NCBI GenBank assembly: GCA_021799275.1
Contig: JAJZAT010000033.1
Span: 1-32,745 of the forward strand
Source: Bacillota bacterium
GTDB lineage: Bacteria; Bacillota; Sulfobacillia; JAJZYS01; JAJYTV01
DNA: 32,745 nucleotides
Direction: 5' to 3'
The notes under the pieces were generated by a model, which did not search any database, was not told the origin of the DNA, and saw nothing but the letters and a program-made list of their open reading frames with translations. The position numbers and the translations under genes were made by a program. Within the stretch, counting starts at the first letter, position 1. Each line of letters opens with the position of its first letter. Below, one piece after another: positions 24,103-29,142 of this stretch.

Positions 24103-24441
24103 TTATCGTTCCGCACTTTGCATGGGGTCTGCCTTTCGCTTTGCTCGTCTCGCTGCGCGCTCCATCCGCTCCAAGGACCGCTGAATGCGTCTGTGCTTTC
24201 GCCATGTTTGCGGGCGCGGATCGTACCACCACCGGCACCTTGCGGGGTCCCACACGACCCGCAGAAAATATGCTACGTCCTGCACGCTTGCCACAGTTGC
24301 GGGAACGGTCTTCAAACTAGCCAACAACTCTGACTGCCTTTTTGTAATGCGTTCAGGCGAAGCGTGCGCATACATGTCGTCTTGGATCATGTGCGCGTCA
24401 AATCCCAACAGGCCGCGACTTTTCCATGGGTGTTTAGCCAT
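24103..24441 (-). CDS. Hypothetical protein within the tRNA array
   Basis: A 112-residue, basic protein. ATG at 24441 has AAGGAG at 7 bases, a near-ideal site. The C-terminal third (about 85-112, RKHRRIQRSLERMERAARRA) is a strongly basic helix, suggesting nucleic-acid binding; WWYDPRPQTW in the middle is rich in aromatic residues. No family recognised. It separates the first five tRNA genes from the rest, so a polycistronic tRNA/mRNA transcript is likely. Confidence 0.7.
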   Translation of the reverse strand: MAKHPWKSRGLLGFDAHMIQDDMYAHASPERITKRQSELLASLKTVPATVASVQDVAYFLRVVWDPARCRWWYDPRPQTWRKHRRIQRSLERMERAARRAKRKADPMQSAER

Positions 24442-24505
24442 ATCCACGCTCCTTCCACACTCTGCATGGAGTCCGGCGTACGCTTCCGCAGCTTCGAGGC
24501 TTAGG

Positions 24506-24580
24506 TGGAGCGGACAGCGGGACTCGAACCCGCAACCTCCGCCTTGGCAAGGTGGTGCTCTACCGTCGAGCTATGACCGC
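24506..24580 (-). tRNA. tRNA-Gly(GCC)
   Basis: Loop TTGCCAA, stem with one G-T pair, T arm perfect. Acceptor GCGGTCA/TGTCCGC has one T-T mismatch. Encoded CCA, discriminator T. Reads GGC/GGT. Confidence 0.93.
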
Positions 24581-24584
24581 GAAT

Positions 24585-24661
24585 TGGCGCCCCTGGAGGG
24601 ATTCAAACCCCCGACCTGCCGGTTCGAAGCCGGCCGCTCTATTCGACTGAGCTACAGAGGC
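24585..24661 (-). tRNA. tRNA-Arg(TCG)
   Basis: Anticodon arm GCCGG-CTTCGAA-CCGGC, encoded CCA, acceptor paired. The T loop is TTTGAAT: the normally invariant C56 is T, which would weaken the D-T loop contact with G19. Confidence 0.9.
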
Positions 24662-24674
24662 AGAAGATCCCGAC

Positions 24675-24768
24675 TGGCCTGAAGAGTGGGACTCGAACCC
24701 ACGTTTCTGCCCCTAACCATTGATCAAACGGCTGCGAGGCGGTGCCCTATCCACTGGACGATCTTCGA
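24675..24768 (-). tRNA. Atypical tRNA-like gene, anticodon undetermined
   Basis: A perfect T arm (GTGGG/CCCAC), Arg/Asp-like D arm (CAGTGGATAGGGC) and encoded CCA frame 94 bases, but no standard anticodon arm fits at position 27-43. One candidate helix (GCCGT/ATGGT) presents GAT with C37; another weakly paired loop, CTCGCAG, presents CGC. The region before the T arm has CGTTT/AAACG pairing like a long variable arm. The outer two acceptor pairs also do not match. It may be a degenerate gene, a gene with an insertion, or a non-standard tRNA. Confidence 0.5.
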
Positions 24769-24811
24769 GTGCGGTTGCGCACCCGCACTCTGCCAGCCAA
24801 GCTTTGCAAAA

Positions 24812-24892
24812 TGGTCCCGAGGGGAGGACTCGAACCTCCGTGTGGTGTGCCCGGTCTACAGCCAGGCGCAGTCGCCGCTGTGCCACCTCGGG
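24812..24892 (-). tRNA. tRNA-Tyr(GTA)
   Basis: Anticodon loop CTGTAGA in a CCTGG/CCGGG stem with one wobble; encoded CCA; acceptor CCCGAGG/CCTCGGG. At 81 bases the variable arm is shorter than in most bacterial tRNA-Tyr. Confidence 0.92.
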
Positions 24893-24898
24893 AAAACT

Positions 24899-24974
24899 TG
24901 GTAGCGGGGGGCGGATTCGAACCGCCGTTCTCCGGGATATGAACCCGGTGAGATGACCACTTCTCTACCCCGCG
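24899..24974 (-). tRNA. Initiator tRNA-fMet(CAT)
   Basis: The initiator identity elements are visible: first acceptor pair mismatched (C1-T72), A11-T24 in the D stem, and three G-C pairs (GGG/CCC) next to the anticodon loop TTCATAT. Overall sequence is close to bacterial tRNA-fMet starting CGCGGGG. Encoded CCA. From here to 25111 (about 135 bases) I see no gene. Confidence 0.92.
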
Positions 24975-25111
24975 ATATTGACACGCCCCACCTGCGTATC
25001 GCCTCGAGCAACCTTGGTGATCGCGTTTGCCGCTCAAGTCCACTCCCGCCCTAGACGGCCATGCCGACCAAGCACATGACCGCCGGATTCGGAACGGGAT
25101 CTCCCGAAACT

Positions 25112-25188
25112 TGGTAGCAGCGGGTGGCATTGAACCACCGACCTCACGGGTATGGACCGTGCGCTCTGACCGTCTGAGCTACGCTGCC
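25112..25188 (-). tRNA. tRNA-Met(CAT), elongator, C33 variant
   Basis: Anticodon arm CACGG-TCCATAC-CCGTG resembles bacterial elongator tRNA-Met (TTCATAC) but position 33 is C. Acceptor GGCAGCG/CGCTGCT with G1-T72 wobble; encoded CCA. Confidence 0.92.
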
Positions 25189-25195
25189 GGAAACT

Positions 25196-25270
25196 TGGAG
25201 CGGATGACGGGACTCGAACCCGTAACAACCGGCTTGGAGGGCCGATGCTCTACCGTTGAGCTACATCCGC
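25196..25270 (-). tRNA. tRNA-Gly(TCC), C33 variant
   Basis: Anticodon arm TCGGC-CCTCCAA-GCCGG with one wobble; bacterial norm is CTTCCAA, so U33 is replaced by C. Acceptor GCGGATG perfect; encoded CCA, discriminator T. Confidence 0.93.
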
Positions 25271-25272
25271 AT

Positions 25273-25349
25273 TGGTGGTGCCGGGCGGACTCGAACCGCC
25301 GACCTCTCGGTTATCAGCCGAGTGCTCTAGCCAACTGAGCTACGTCACC
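25273..25349 (-). tRNA. tRNA-Ile(GAT)
   Basis: Loop CTGATAA in a perfect CTCGG/CCGAG stem, encoded CCA. Acceptor GGTGACG/CGGCACC has one A-G mismatch. Confidence 0.94.
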
Positions 25350-25351
25350 AT

Positions 25352-25427
25352 TGGTGGGTCGGGCGGGACTTGAACCCGCGACCTCCGGCTTTTCAGACCG
25401 GCGCTCTACCTGCTGAGCTACCTTCCC
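25352..25427 (-). tRNA. tRNA-Phe(GAA)
   Basis: Loop CTGAAAA, T arm perfect, encoded CCA. Acceptor GGGAAGG/CCGACCC has two central mismatches (A-A, A-G). Confidence 0.92.
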
Positions 25428-25428
25428 G

Positions 25429-25513
25429 TGGTGCCGAGAGCGGGACTTGAACCCGCAAGGCCAAGGCCACCGCGTTTTGAGTGCGGCGCGTTTGCCAATT
25501 TCGCCATCTCGGC
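25429..25513 (-). tRNA. tRNA-Leu(CAA)
   Basis: Class II tRNA with long variable arm. Loop CTCAAAA, reading TTG; inner stem pair is A-C. Acceptor GCCGAGA perfect; encoded CCA. It is the only Leu tRNA found in the array. Confidence 0.93.
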
Positions 25514-25534
25514 GTTCAAATATCGCTACCGTAG

Positions 25535-26107
25535 TTAGGCGTGTCGCCTGGCAAGGTTCTTGCCTGCGTACGTTTTTGTTTGACTGTGGCAATTCGGACA
25601 AAGCAGTTCTAGGTTTTCTACCCTGTTGTCGTTGTTCACGCCGTTCTTGTGGTGCAAGTGTAGAGAGATGGGCTTGCCCATCCAGGAACTTAGTCTACAC
25701 TTTGCGCACTTGTACTCGAGAATACAGTCTTCGATCAAACGACGCTTCAGGTTCTGTCTCCCGTTACGGGAGCCGTCCTTCACTAGCATCAGGCGTAACG
25801 CCTTACCCTTACTCCGGTATGTAACTACGTCTCCACGCTTGAGTGCGTCATTCCACGTTTGCCAAGTGAAGCCAAAGCGAATCTTGCACTCTTGGATAGA
25901 GTGCCCTCTGTCGTAGTAGTCTTGAACCTCCTTCCAATTGTATCGAACCTGCTGAGGCACAGGGAGGTGTAAGCGGTGCTTATGGTATGTGACGGTACTT
26001 CGTTTGCAATGCAACTCACTGGCTATCTCACATGTTCGCATGCCAGCCTGTAGCATGGTCCGTATTTGGTCTGCTATGTTTCTGGGACCGCTCGTGGCCA
26101 TAGGCAT
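25535..26107 (-). CDS. HNH endonuclease (homing-type) inside the tRNA array
   Basis: A 190-residue protein. The N-terminal part (about 8-50, IADQIRTMLQAG then CEIASELHCKRSTVTYHKHR) is a helix-turn-helix DNA-binding domain, with a second similar segment at 60-90. The C-terminal HNH domain (about 130-185) has CAKC, HLHHKNGVNNDN with the catalytic His pair, NLELLCPNCHSQT with zinc Cys pair and final His. ATG at 26107 has GGGAG at 6 bases. Free-standing HNH genes of this type in phages act as homing endonucleases that spread to intergenic sites. It interrupts the tRNA array with about 620 bases. Confidence 0.9.
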   Translation of the reverse strand: MPMATSGPRNIADQIRTMLQAGMRTCEIASELHCKRSTVTYHKHRLHLPVPQQVRYNWKEVQDYYDRGHSIQECKIRFGFTWQTWNDALKRGDVVTYRSKGKALRLMLVKDGSRNGRQNLKRRLIEDCILEYKCAKCRLSSWMGKPISLHLHHKNGVNNDNRVENLELLCPNCHSQTKTYAGKNLARRHA

Positions 26108-26129
26108 GGAACACTCCCTGCAGGAAAGA

Positions 26130-26204
26130 TGGTAGAGGCGGCCGGATTCGAACCGACAACCGCTTGTTTGTAGGACAAGGGCTCTACCGTTGAGCTACGC
26201 CTCT
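26130..26204 (-). tRNA. tRNA-Val(TAC), C33 variant
   Basis: Anticodon arm CTTGT-CCTACAA-ACAAG; normal bacterial loop is CTTACAA, so U33 is C. Acceptor AGAGGCG/CGCCTCT perfect; encoded CCA. Confidence 0.94.
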
Positions 26205-26205
26205 A

Positions 26206-26283
26206 TGGCACCCCAGGAGGGATTCGAACCCCCGGCCTCCGCGTCCGTAGCGCGGCGCTCTGCTTCCGCTGAGCTACTGGGGC
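26206..26283 (-). tRNA. tRNA-Arg(ACG)
   Basis: Anticodon arm CCGCG-CTACGGA-CGCGG, encoded CCA, G1-T72 wobble. Decoding of CGC/CGA would need A34-to-inosine editing by TadA of the host. From 26284 to 26394 there is no gene, only a hairpin (AGCCCG/CGGGCT) near 26370-26388. Confidence 0.94.
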
Positions 26284-26394
26284 ATTTGCTGGCGGTCGGT
26301 TCACCACGTCACGCTCCTTGGCTTCCCGACCCTTACCGCGTTGCTACTGGCCAGCAGTCTCATGTACTCAAGCCCGTGAGCGGGCTCAGAAACT

Positions 26395-26470
26395 TGGTAG
26401 CGCCAGCGGGATTCGAACCCGCTCTACCACCTTGAGAGGGTGGCGTCCTTACCGATTAGACTATGGCGCC
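26395..26470 (-). tRNA. tRNA-Glu(CTC)
   Basis: Loop CTCTCAA in a CCACC/GGTGG stem; acceptor GGCGCCA/TGGCGCT with G1-T72; encoded CCA. U33 normal, unlike the Glu(TTC) gene nearby. Confidence 0.94.
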
Positions 26471-26471
26471 A

Positions 26472-26546
26472 TGGTTCGGGGAGCAGGACTCGAACCTGCA
26501 TTCCTGGGTCCAAGGCCCAGTGTGGCTACCGTTGCACCATCCCCGA
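26472..26546 (-). tRNA. tRNA-Gln(TTG), C33 variant
   Basis: Anticodon arm CTGGG-CCTTGGA-CCCAG, position 33 is C. Acceptor TCGGGGA/TCCCCGA perfect; encoded CCA. Confidence 0.93.
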
Positions 26547-26554
26547 ATGAAACT

Positions 26555-26631
26555 TGGTAGGGCGTGCGGGATTTGAACCCGCGATCTGCTCCTTGAAGGG
26601 GAACCGGCTTAAGCCGCTCGCCTAACGCCCC
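26555..26631 (-). tRNA. tRNA-Glu(TTC), C33 variant
   Basis: Anticodon arm GTTCC-CCTTCAA-GGAGC with one wobble; position 33 is C (bacterial norm CTTTCAC). Acceptor GGGGCGT with G1-T72; encoded CCA. From 26632 to 26718 there is no gene; a nested inverted repeat (CAAGGGC/GCCCTTG with inner GCGGC/GCCGC) lies at about 26667-26700. Confidence 0.88.
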
Positions 26632-26718
26632 ACGAAAAGTGGCCGCGCGCTGCCGGTGCGACAAGGGCGGCGAAGCCGCTCGCGAAGCCCTTGCCGCGGA
26701 AGGCGAGCGTGTGGCAAC

Positions 26719-26795
26719 TGGTCTGAGTGGCAGGATTTGAACCTGCGGCCTCCTGCTCCCGAAGCAGGCGCGCTACCAAGCTGCGCTACACCCAG
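26719..26795 (-). tRNA. tRNA-Pro(CGG)
   Basis: Anticodon arm CCTGC-TTCGGGA-GCAGG, T arm perfect, acceptor CTGGGTG with one wobble, encoded CCA. Confidence 0.94.
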
Positions 26796-26801
26796 ATGAA
26801 A

Positions 26802-26877
26802 TGGCGGTGGTGACGGGTTTCGATCCCGTTGCCTCGGCCTTGACAGGACCGCGCTCTCCCGATTGAGCTACACCACC
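26802..26877 (-). tRNA. tRNA-Asp(GTC)
   Basis: Loop CTGTCAA, acceptor GGTGGTG perfect, encoded CCA. T loop is ATCGAAA: T54, which is normally methylated to ribothymidine, is A. Confidence 0.92.
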
Positions 26878-26883
26878 GAAACT

Positions 26884-26958
26884 TGGATGCCCCGGCAGGT
26901 CTCGAACCCGCACCTCCTGGGCCAGAACCAGGCGTGTTACCAATTACACCACGGGGCA
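26884..26958 (-). tRNA. tRNA-Gln(CTG)
   Basis: Anticodon arm CCTGG-TTCTGGC-CCAGG, acceptor TGCCCCG perfect, encoded CCA, discriminator T. U33 normal. Confidence 0.94.
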
Positions 26959-26959
26959 A

Positions 26960-27148
26960 TTACTCGAGCGGAGAGATGAGACCGTGGGCCGCAATGTCCT
27001 GTTTGGATTGCAGGGCCCGAAACCTGAGCGTGACGACGGCCTCGGTCATGTGGATCTGCTCTCGCGGCGTGAGCGCTTCGTTACGCTTGGCCTTTTCGAG
27101 GGCATCTCGCTGTTCTTGGGTTAGGACGTAAGATACGGCGCTCACCAC
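26960..27148 (-). CDS. Hypothetical small protein with LTxEQR motif
   Basis: A 62-residue, mostly helical protein between two tRNA genes. It begins with tandem GTG codons at 27148 and 27145 behind GAAAG; the real start may be either. The segment LTQEQRDALEKAKRNEALT (about 9-27) is similar to the 28-residue protein at 28255-28341. No family recognised. Stop lies one base from tRNA-Gln. Confidence 0.55.
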   Translation of the reverse strand: MVSAVSYVLTQEQRDALEKAKRNEALTPREQIHMTEAVVTLRFRALQSKQDIAAHGLISPLE

Positions 27149-27158
27149 CTTTCGAAAT

Positions 27159-27233
27159 TGGTAGGCTCGGAGGGGATCGAACCCTCGACCCGACGCTTAA
27201 GAGGCGTCCGCTCTACCGCTGAGCTACGAGCCT
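27159..27233 (-). tRNA. tRNA-Lys(CTT)
   Basis: Anticodon arm GACGC-CTCTTAA-GCGTC, acceptor AGGCTCG/CGAGCCT perfect, encoded CCA. Its anticodon arm is identical to that of the truncated tRNA at 28383-28439. Confidence 0.95.
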
Positions 27234-27239
27234 GCAAAC

Positions 27240-27315
27240 TGGTAGAAGTGGCGGGATTCGAACCCGCTTTCCCTTCGCTCCCAAAGCGAATGCGCTTCTG
27301 CTGCGCTACAGCCGA
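27240..27315 (-). tRNA. tRNA-Pro(TGG) with broken acceptor stem
   Basis: T arm, D arm and anticodon arm (TTCGC-TTTGGGA-GCGAA) are intact and CCA is encoded, but the 5' acceptor strand (TCGGCTG) does not pair with the 3' strand (CACTTCT) at the outer two positions and weakly elsewhere. An intact tRNA-Pro(TGG) lies at 28447, so this copy may be decaying. Confidence 0.6.
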
Positions 27316-27321
27316 CGAAAC

Positions 27322-27395
27322 TGGATATGGTAACAGGCATCGAACCCGTGACCTGTCGCTTACAGGGCGGTTGCTCTACCATATGAGGGGTTGTC
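27322..27395 (-). pseudogene. Degenerate tRNA-Thr(TGT)
   Basis: T arm (ACGGG/CCTGT), anticodon loop CCTGTAA (C33) and CCA remain. The D-arm-like part reads CTC-ATATGGTA-GAG, and the 5' acceptor strand no longer matches the 3' strand TACCATA; oddly, the matching TATGGTA lies inside the D loop. The 5' boundary is uncertain. An intact tRNA-Thr(TGT) lies at 28529. Confidence 0.55.
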
Positions 27396-27407
27396 GTCCA
27401 CCGACGC

Positions 27408-27782
27408 TTACTCTTCAGTGAGGAAGGTATCGATGTCCGGCACCAGATCCTTCGCCTTCCGATAGCTCTCAACAAGCATCGCCTCGTCACTGTTCTTCAA
27501 GTGACGGAAGACGAAGAACGCAGGAACGAAGGACACTGGGATGATGAGCAGCAGGCCGATGGTCACGAGGATGCTGAGATCGTTCACGACGAAAGTGTAG
27601 GTGAGGATGGCGCCCGCGGACAGGCCGACGCCAGCAGCGAGGAGATTGTGGAAGAGATTCGCCTGCTGTGCCATATGTTCGTGTGCTAGGCATATAGTCT
27701 CCCATGTCTGCTCTCGCATTTTTCTCTTTTCGGCCTTCATCAGATCGTCGAAATTCATGGCCGTCTCTGGCTCATCTCTCAT
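27408..27782 (-). CDS. Hypothetical two-helix membrane protein
   Basis: A 124-residue protein with a cytoplasmic-looking helical N terminus and two membrane helices (about 57-75, GVGLSAGAILTYTFVV, and 79-101, ILVTIGLLLIIPVSFVPAFF), then a C-terminal helix. No family recognised. ATG at 27782 or, eight codons later, ATG at 27758 could be the start; the frame upstream overlaps the preceding gene and is not supported. It lies directly after another membrane-protein gene. Confidence 0.6.
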   Translation of the reverse strand: MRDEPETAMNFDDLMKAEKRKMREQTWETICLAHEHMAQQANLFHNLLAAGVGLSAGAILTYTFVVNDLSILVTIGLLLIIPVSFVPAFFVFRHLKNSDEAMLVESYRKAKDLVPDIDTFLTEE

Positions 27783-27799
27783 ACAGCGAGATAGAGAGA

Positions 27800-28204
27800 T
27801 CAAAGCCTTCGGGTTCTGGACTGGTGACTTGTATCTTGGAGGGTTTGGGTGGTAGGTGCATTGCCCGGAACTCGGCCGGCTCTTGTGGTTTGCTGCCCTT
27901 TCGCTGCCGCTGTCTTGAGTACCCAGACAAAGAACCCTCCAAAGAGGGCAGCGCCGGGCACCATAGTGGCCAGCGTGAGAAGGTTCCACTCTGCCTGCGG
28001 CAGCCTGCCGAAGGAAAGCACATCCAGCACAGCACTAAATGCGCAGACCACACCGACAATGCCAAAGAACTGTCCCAGTGAGTAGCCGATCGACTCCCCG
28101 TTGGGCGATTCCGCGCGGCCTGCATGATCCACGAGCACCATGCCGGCCGGCATCGCTACCAGCACGCCGAGCCCGATTAGCATCGAAAGTCCTTGTGTGT
28201 CCAC
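27800..28204 (-). CDS. Hypothetical three-helix membrane protein
   Basis: A 134-residue protein. GTG at 28204 has AAGGAG at 7 bases. Three hydrophobic segments are seen: residues about 7-25 (SMLIGLGVLVAMPAGMVLV), 45-63 and 76-96 (LATMVPGAALFGGFFVWVL). The C-terminal 35 residues are polar. No family recognised. The two neighbouring membrane-protein genes form a small pair inside the tRNA array. Confidence 0.65.
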   Translation of the reverse strand: MDTQGLSMLIGLGVLVAMPAGMVLVDHAGRAESPNGESIGYSLGQFFGIVGVVCAFSAVLDVLSFGRLPQAEWNLLTLATMVPGAALFGGFFVWVLKTAAAKGQQTTRAGRVPGNAPTTQTLQDTSHQSRTRRL

Positions 28205-28254
28205 CGTCGCACTCCTTCTGCGTATGATTGTTCTTGGTGAGCGTACGAACTCCT

Positions 28255-28341
28255 TTAGCGGGCGGCTGCTAGAGTAAGCGGTTGGTGCCGCTGGGCCTTA
28301 CGCATAGCGGCACGTTCTTCTCGCGTAAGCAGATCGGTCAT
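28255..28341 (-). CDS. Very small protein with LTxEER motif
   Basis: A 28-residue frame, MTDLLTREERAAMRKAQRHQ onward, with ATG at 28341 preceded by AGGTG at 7 bases. It resembles residues 9-27 of the protein at 26960-27148 (LTxExR-x2-(L/M)-x-KA-x-R-x3-LT), which supports both as real genes. Function unknown. Confidence 0.55.
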   Translation of the reverse strand: MTDLLTREERAAMRKAQRHQPLTLAAAR

Positions 28342-28382
28342 TGTGTGACACCTACCAGTTTTCAGCCTTTGTGAAACCAAGT

Positions 28383-28439
28383 TGGCGACCATTATCCGAC
28401 GCTTAAGAGGCGTCCGCTCTAGCCGTTGAGCTATGGACC
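28383..28439 (-). pseudogene. Truncated tRNA-Lys(CTT) without T arm
   Basis: 5' acceptor strand, D arm (GCTCAACGGCTAGAGC), a perfect anticodon arm GACGC-CTCTTAA-GCGTC and a terminal CCA are present, but the T arm and variable loop are missing. The whole is 57 bases. The simplest reading is an internal deletion of an older tRNA-Lys(CTT). Confidence 0.7.
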
Positions 28440-28446
28440 AGCAAAC

Positions 28447-28521
28447 TGGTCGGAGTGGTTGGGAACGAACCAGCGACCCCCTGGTTCCAAACCAGGTGCG
28501 CTACCGCTGCGCCACACCCCG
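28447..28521 (-). tRNA. tRNA-Pro(TGG)
   Basis: Anticodon arm CCTGG-TTTGGAA-CCAGG perfect, acceptor CGGGGTG with one wobble, encoded CCA. T stem has one C-A mismatch. Confidence 0.93.
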
Positions 28522-28528
28522 ACGAAAT

Positions 28529-28604
28529 TGGAGCCGGTGACAGGCATCGAACCCGTGACCTGCGCATTACAGGTGCGCTGCTCTACCAACTGAGCTACAC
28601 CGGC
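28529..28604 (-). tRNA. tRNA-Thr(TGT), C33 variant
   Basis: Anticodon arm GCGCA-CCTGTAA-TGCGC, U33 replaced by C (norm CTTGTAA). Acceptor GCCGGTG perfect, encoded CCA. Confidence 0.94.
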
Positions 28605-28610
28605 AAACAC

Positions 28611-28686
28611 TGGAGGCCAAGGCCGGCATTGAACCGGCGACCTGCGCGTTACGAATGCGCTGCTCTGCCGTCTGAGCTACTCGGCC
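28611..28686 (-). tRNA. tRNA-Thr(CGT)
   Basis: Anticodon arm GCGCA-TTCGTAA-CGCGC with inner A-C mismatch, acceptor GGCCGAG, encoded CCA. U33 normal. Possibly a duplicate of the Thr(TGT) gene next to it: both D arms and stems are similar. Confidence 0.93.
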
Positions 28687-28689
28687 TTT

Positions 28690-28765
28690 TGGCACGGCGG
28701 CCGGGAGTCGAACCCGGTCGGCGGGATTTGGAGTCCCGCCAGCTTGTCGCGAAGCGTCCCGCCGT
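28690..28765 (-). tRNA. tRNA-Trp(CCA)
   Basis: Anticodon arm CGGGA-CTCCAAA-TCCCG, acceptor ACGGCGG/CCGCCGT perfect, encoded CCA. Confidence 0.93.
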
Positions 28766-28771
28766 ACGAAC

Positions 28772-28846
28772 TGGCTGACCTGGGAGGACTCGAACCTCCA
28801 ACACCTCGGTTAACAGCCGAGTGCTCTACCATTGAGCTACAGGTCA
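28772..28846 (-). tRNA. tRNA-Asn(GTT)
   Basis: Anticodon arm CTCGG-CTGTTAA-CCGAG perfect, acceptor TGACCTG, encoded CCA. From 28847 to 28972 no gene is seen. Confidence 0.95.
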
Positions 28847-28972
28847 GTGAAGTTGTGTCCAGTGCCGCACCCGAGAGTTTCTCACCGCTTCTTCTCTTAA
28901 CCCGTTCTGCAGTTGGGTCATTTGAATCCGCGAGATCCGCCCTCTTCGAAGCGCTTTGCTGCACTGGAACCT

Positions 28973-29050
28973 TGGTGGAGCCGGAGGGATTCGAACCCTC
29001 TTAACCTCCCGCTTGCAAGGCGGGCGCTCTCCCAGTTGAGCTACGGCCCC
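28973..29050 (-). tRNA. tRNA-Ala(TGC)
   Basis: Anticodon arm CCCGC-CTTGCAA-GCGGG perfect, acceptor GGGGCCG with one wobble, encoded CCA. The G3-U70 pair of tRNA-Ala is present (GGG.../...CTCC). Confidence 0.94.
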
Positions 29051-29057
29051 GAAACTT

Positions 29058-29133
29058 TGGGACGACCGGCGGGGATCGAACCCGCAACCTCTGGGGCCAC
29101 ATCCCAGCGCTCTACCATTGAGCTACGGTTGCC
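29058..29133 (-). tRNA. tRNA-His(GTG)
   Basis: Anticodon arm CTGGG-ATGTGGC-CCCAG. The genome-encoded extra G at -1 faces C73, the His identity pair. One A-C mismatch in the acceptor; encoded CCA. Confidence 0.93.
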
Positions 29134-29142
29134 ATGAAACTT

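Noticed and set aside
24675-24768. tRNA-Sec or tRNA-Cys at the atypical locus
   Set aside because: Length would suit tRNA-Sec, but no TCA anticodon is presented; GCA for Cys is present in sequence but not in a closed loop.
24975-25111. A further tRNA in the gap after tRNA-fMet
   Set aside because: No T arm or CCA pattern is found; only short frames without ribosome sites.
28847-28972. 25-codon frame beginning MTQLQNGLREE
   Set aside because: No ribosome site and no similarity; too short to support.
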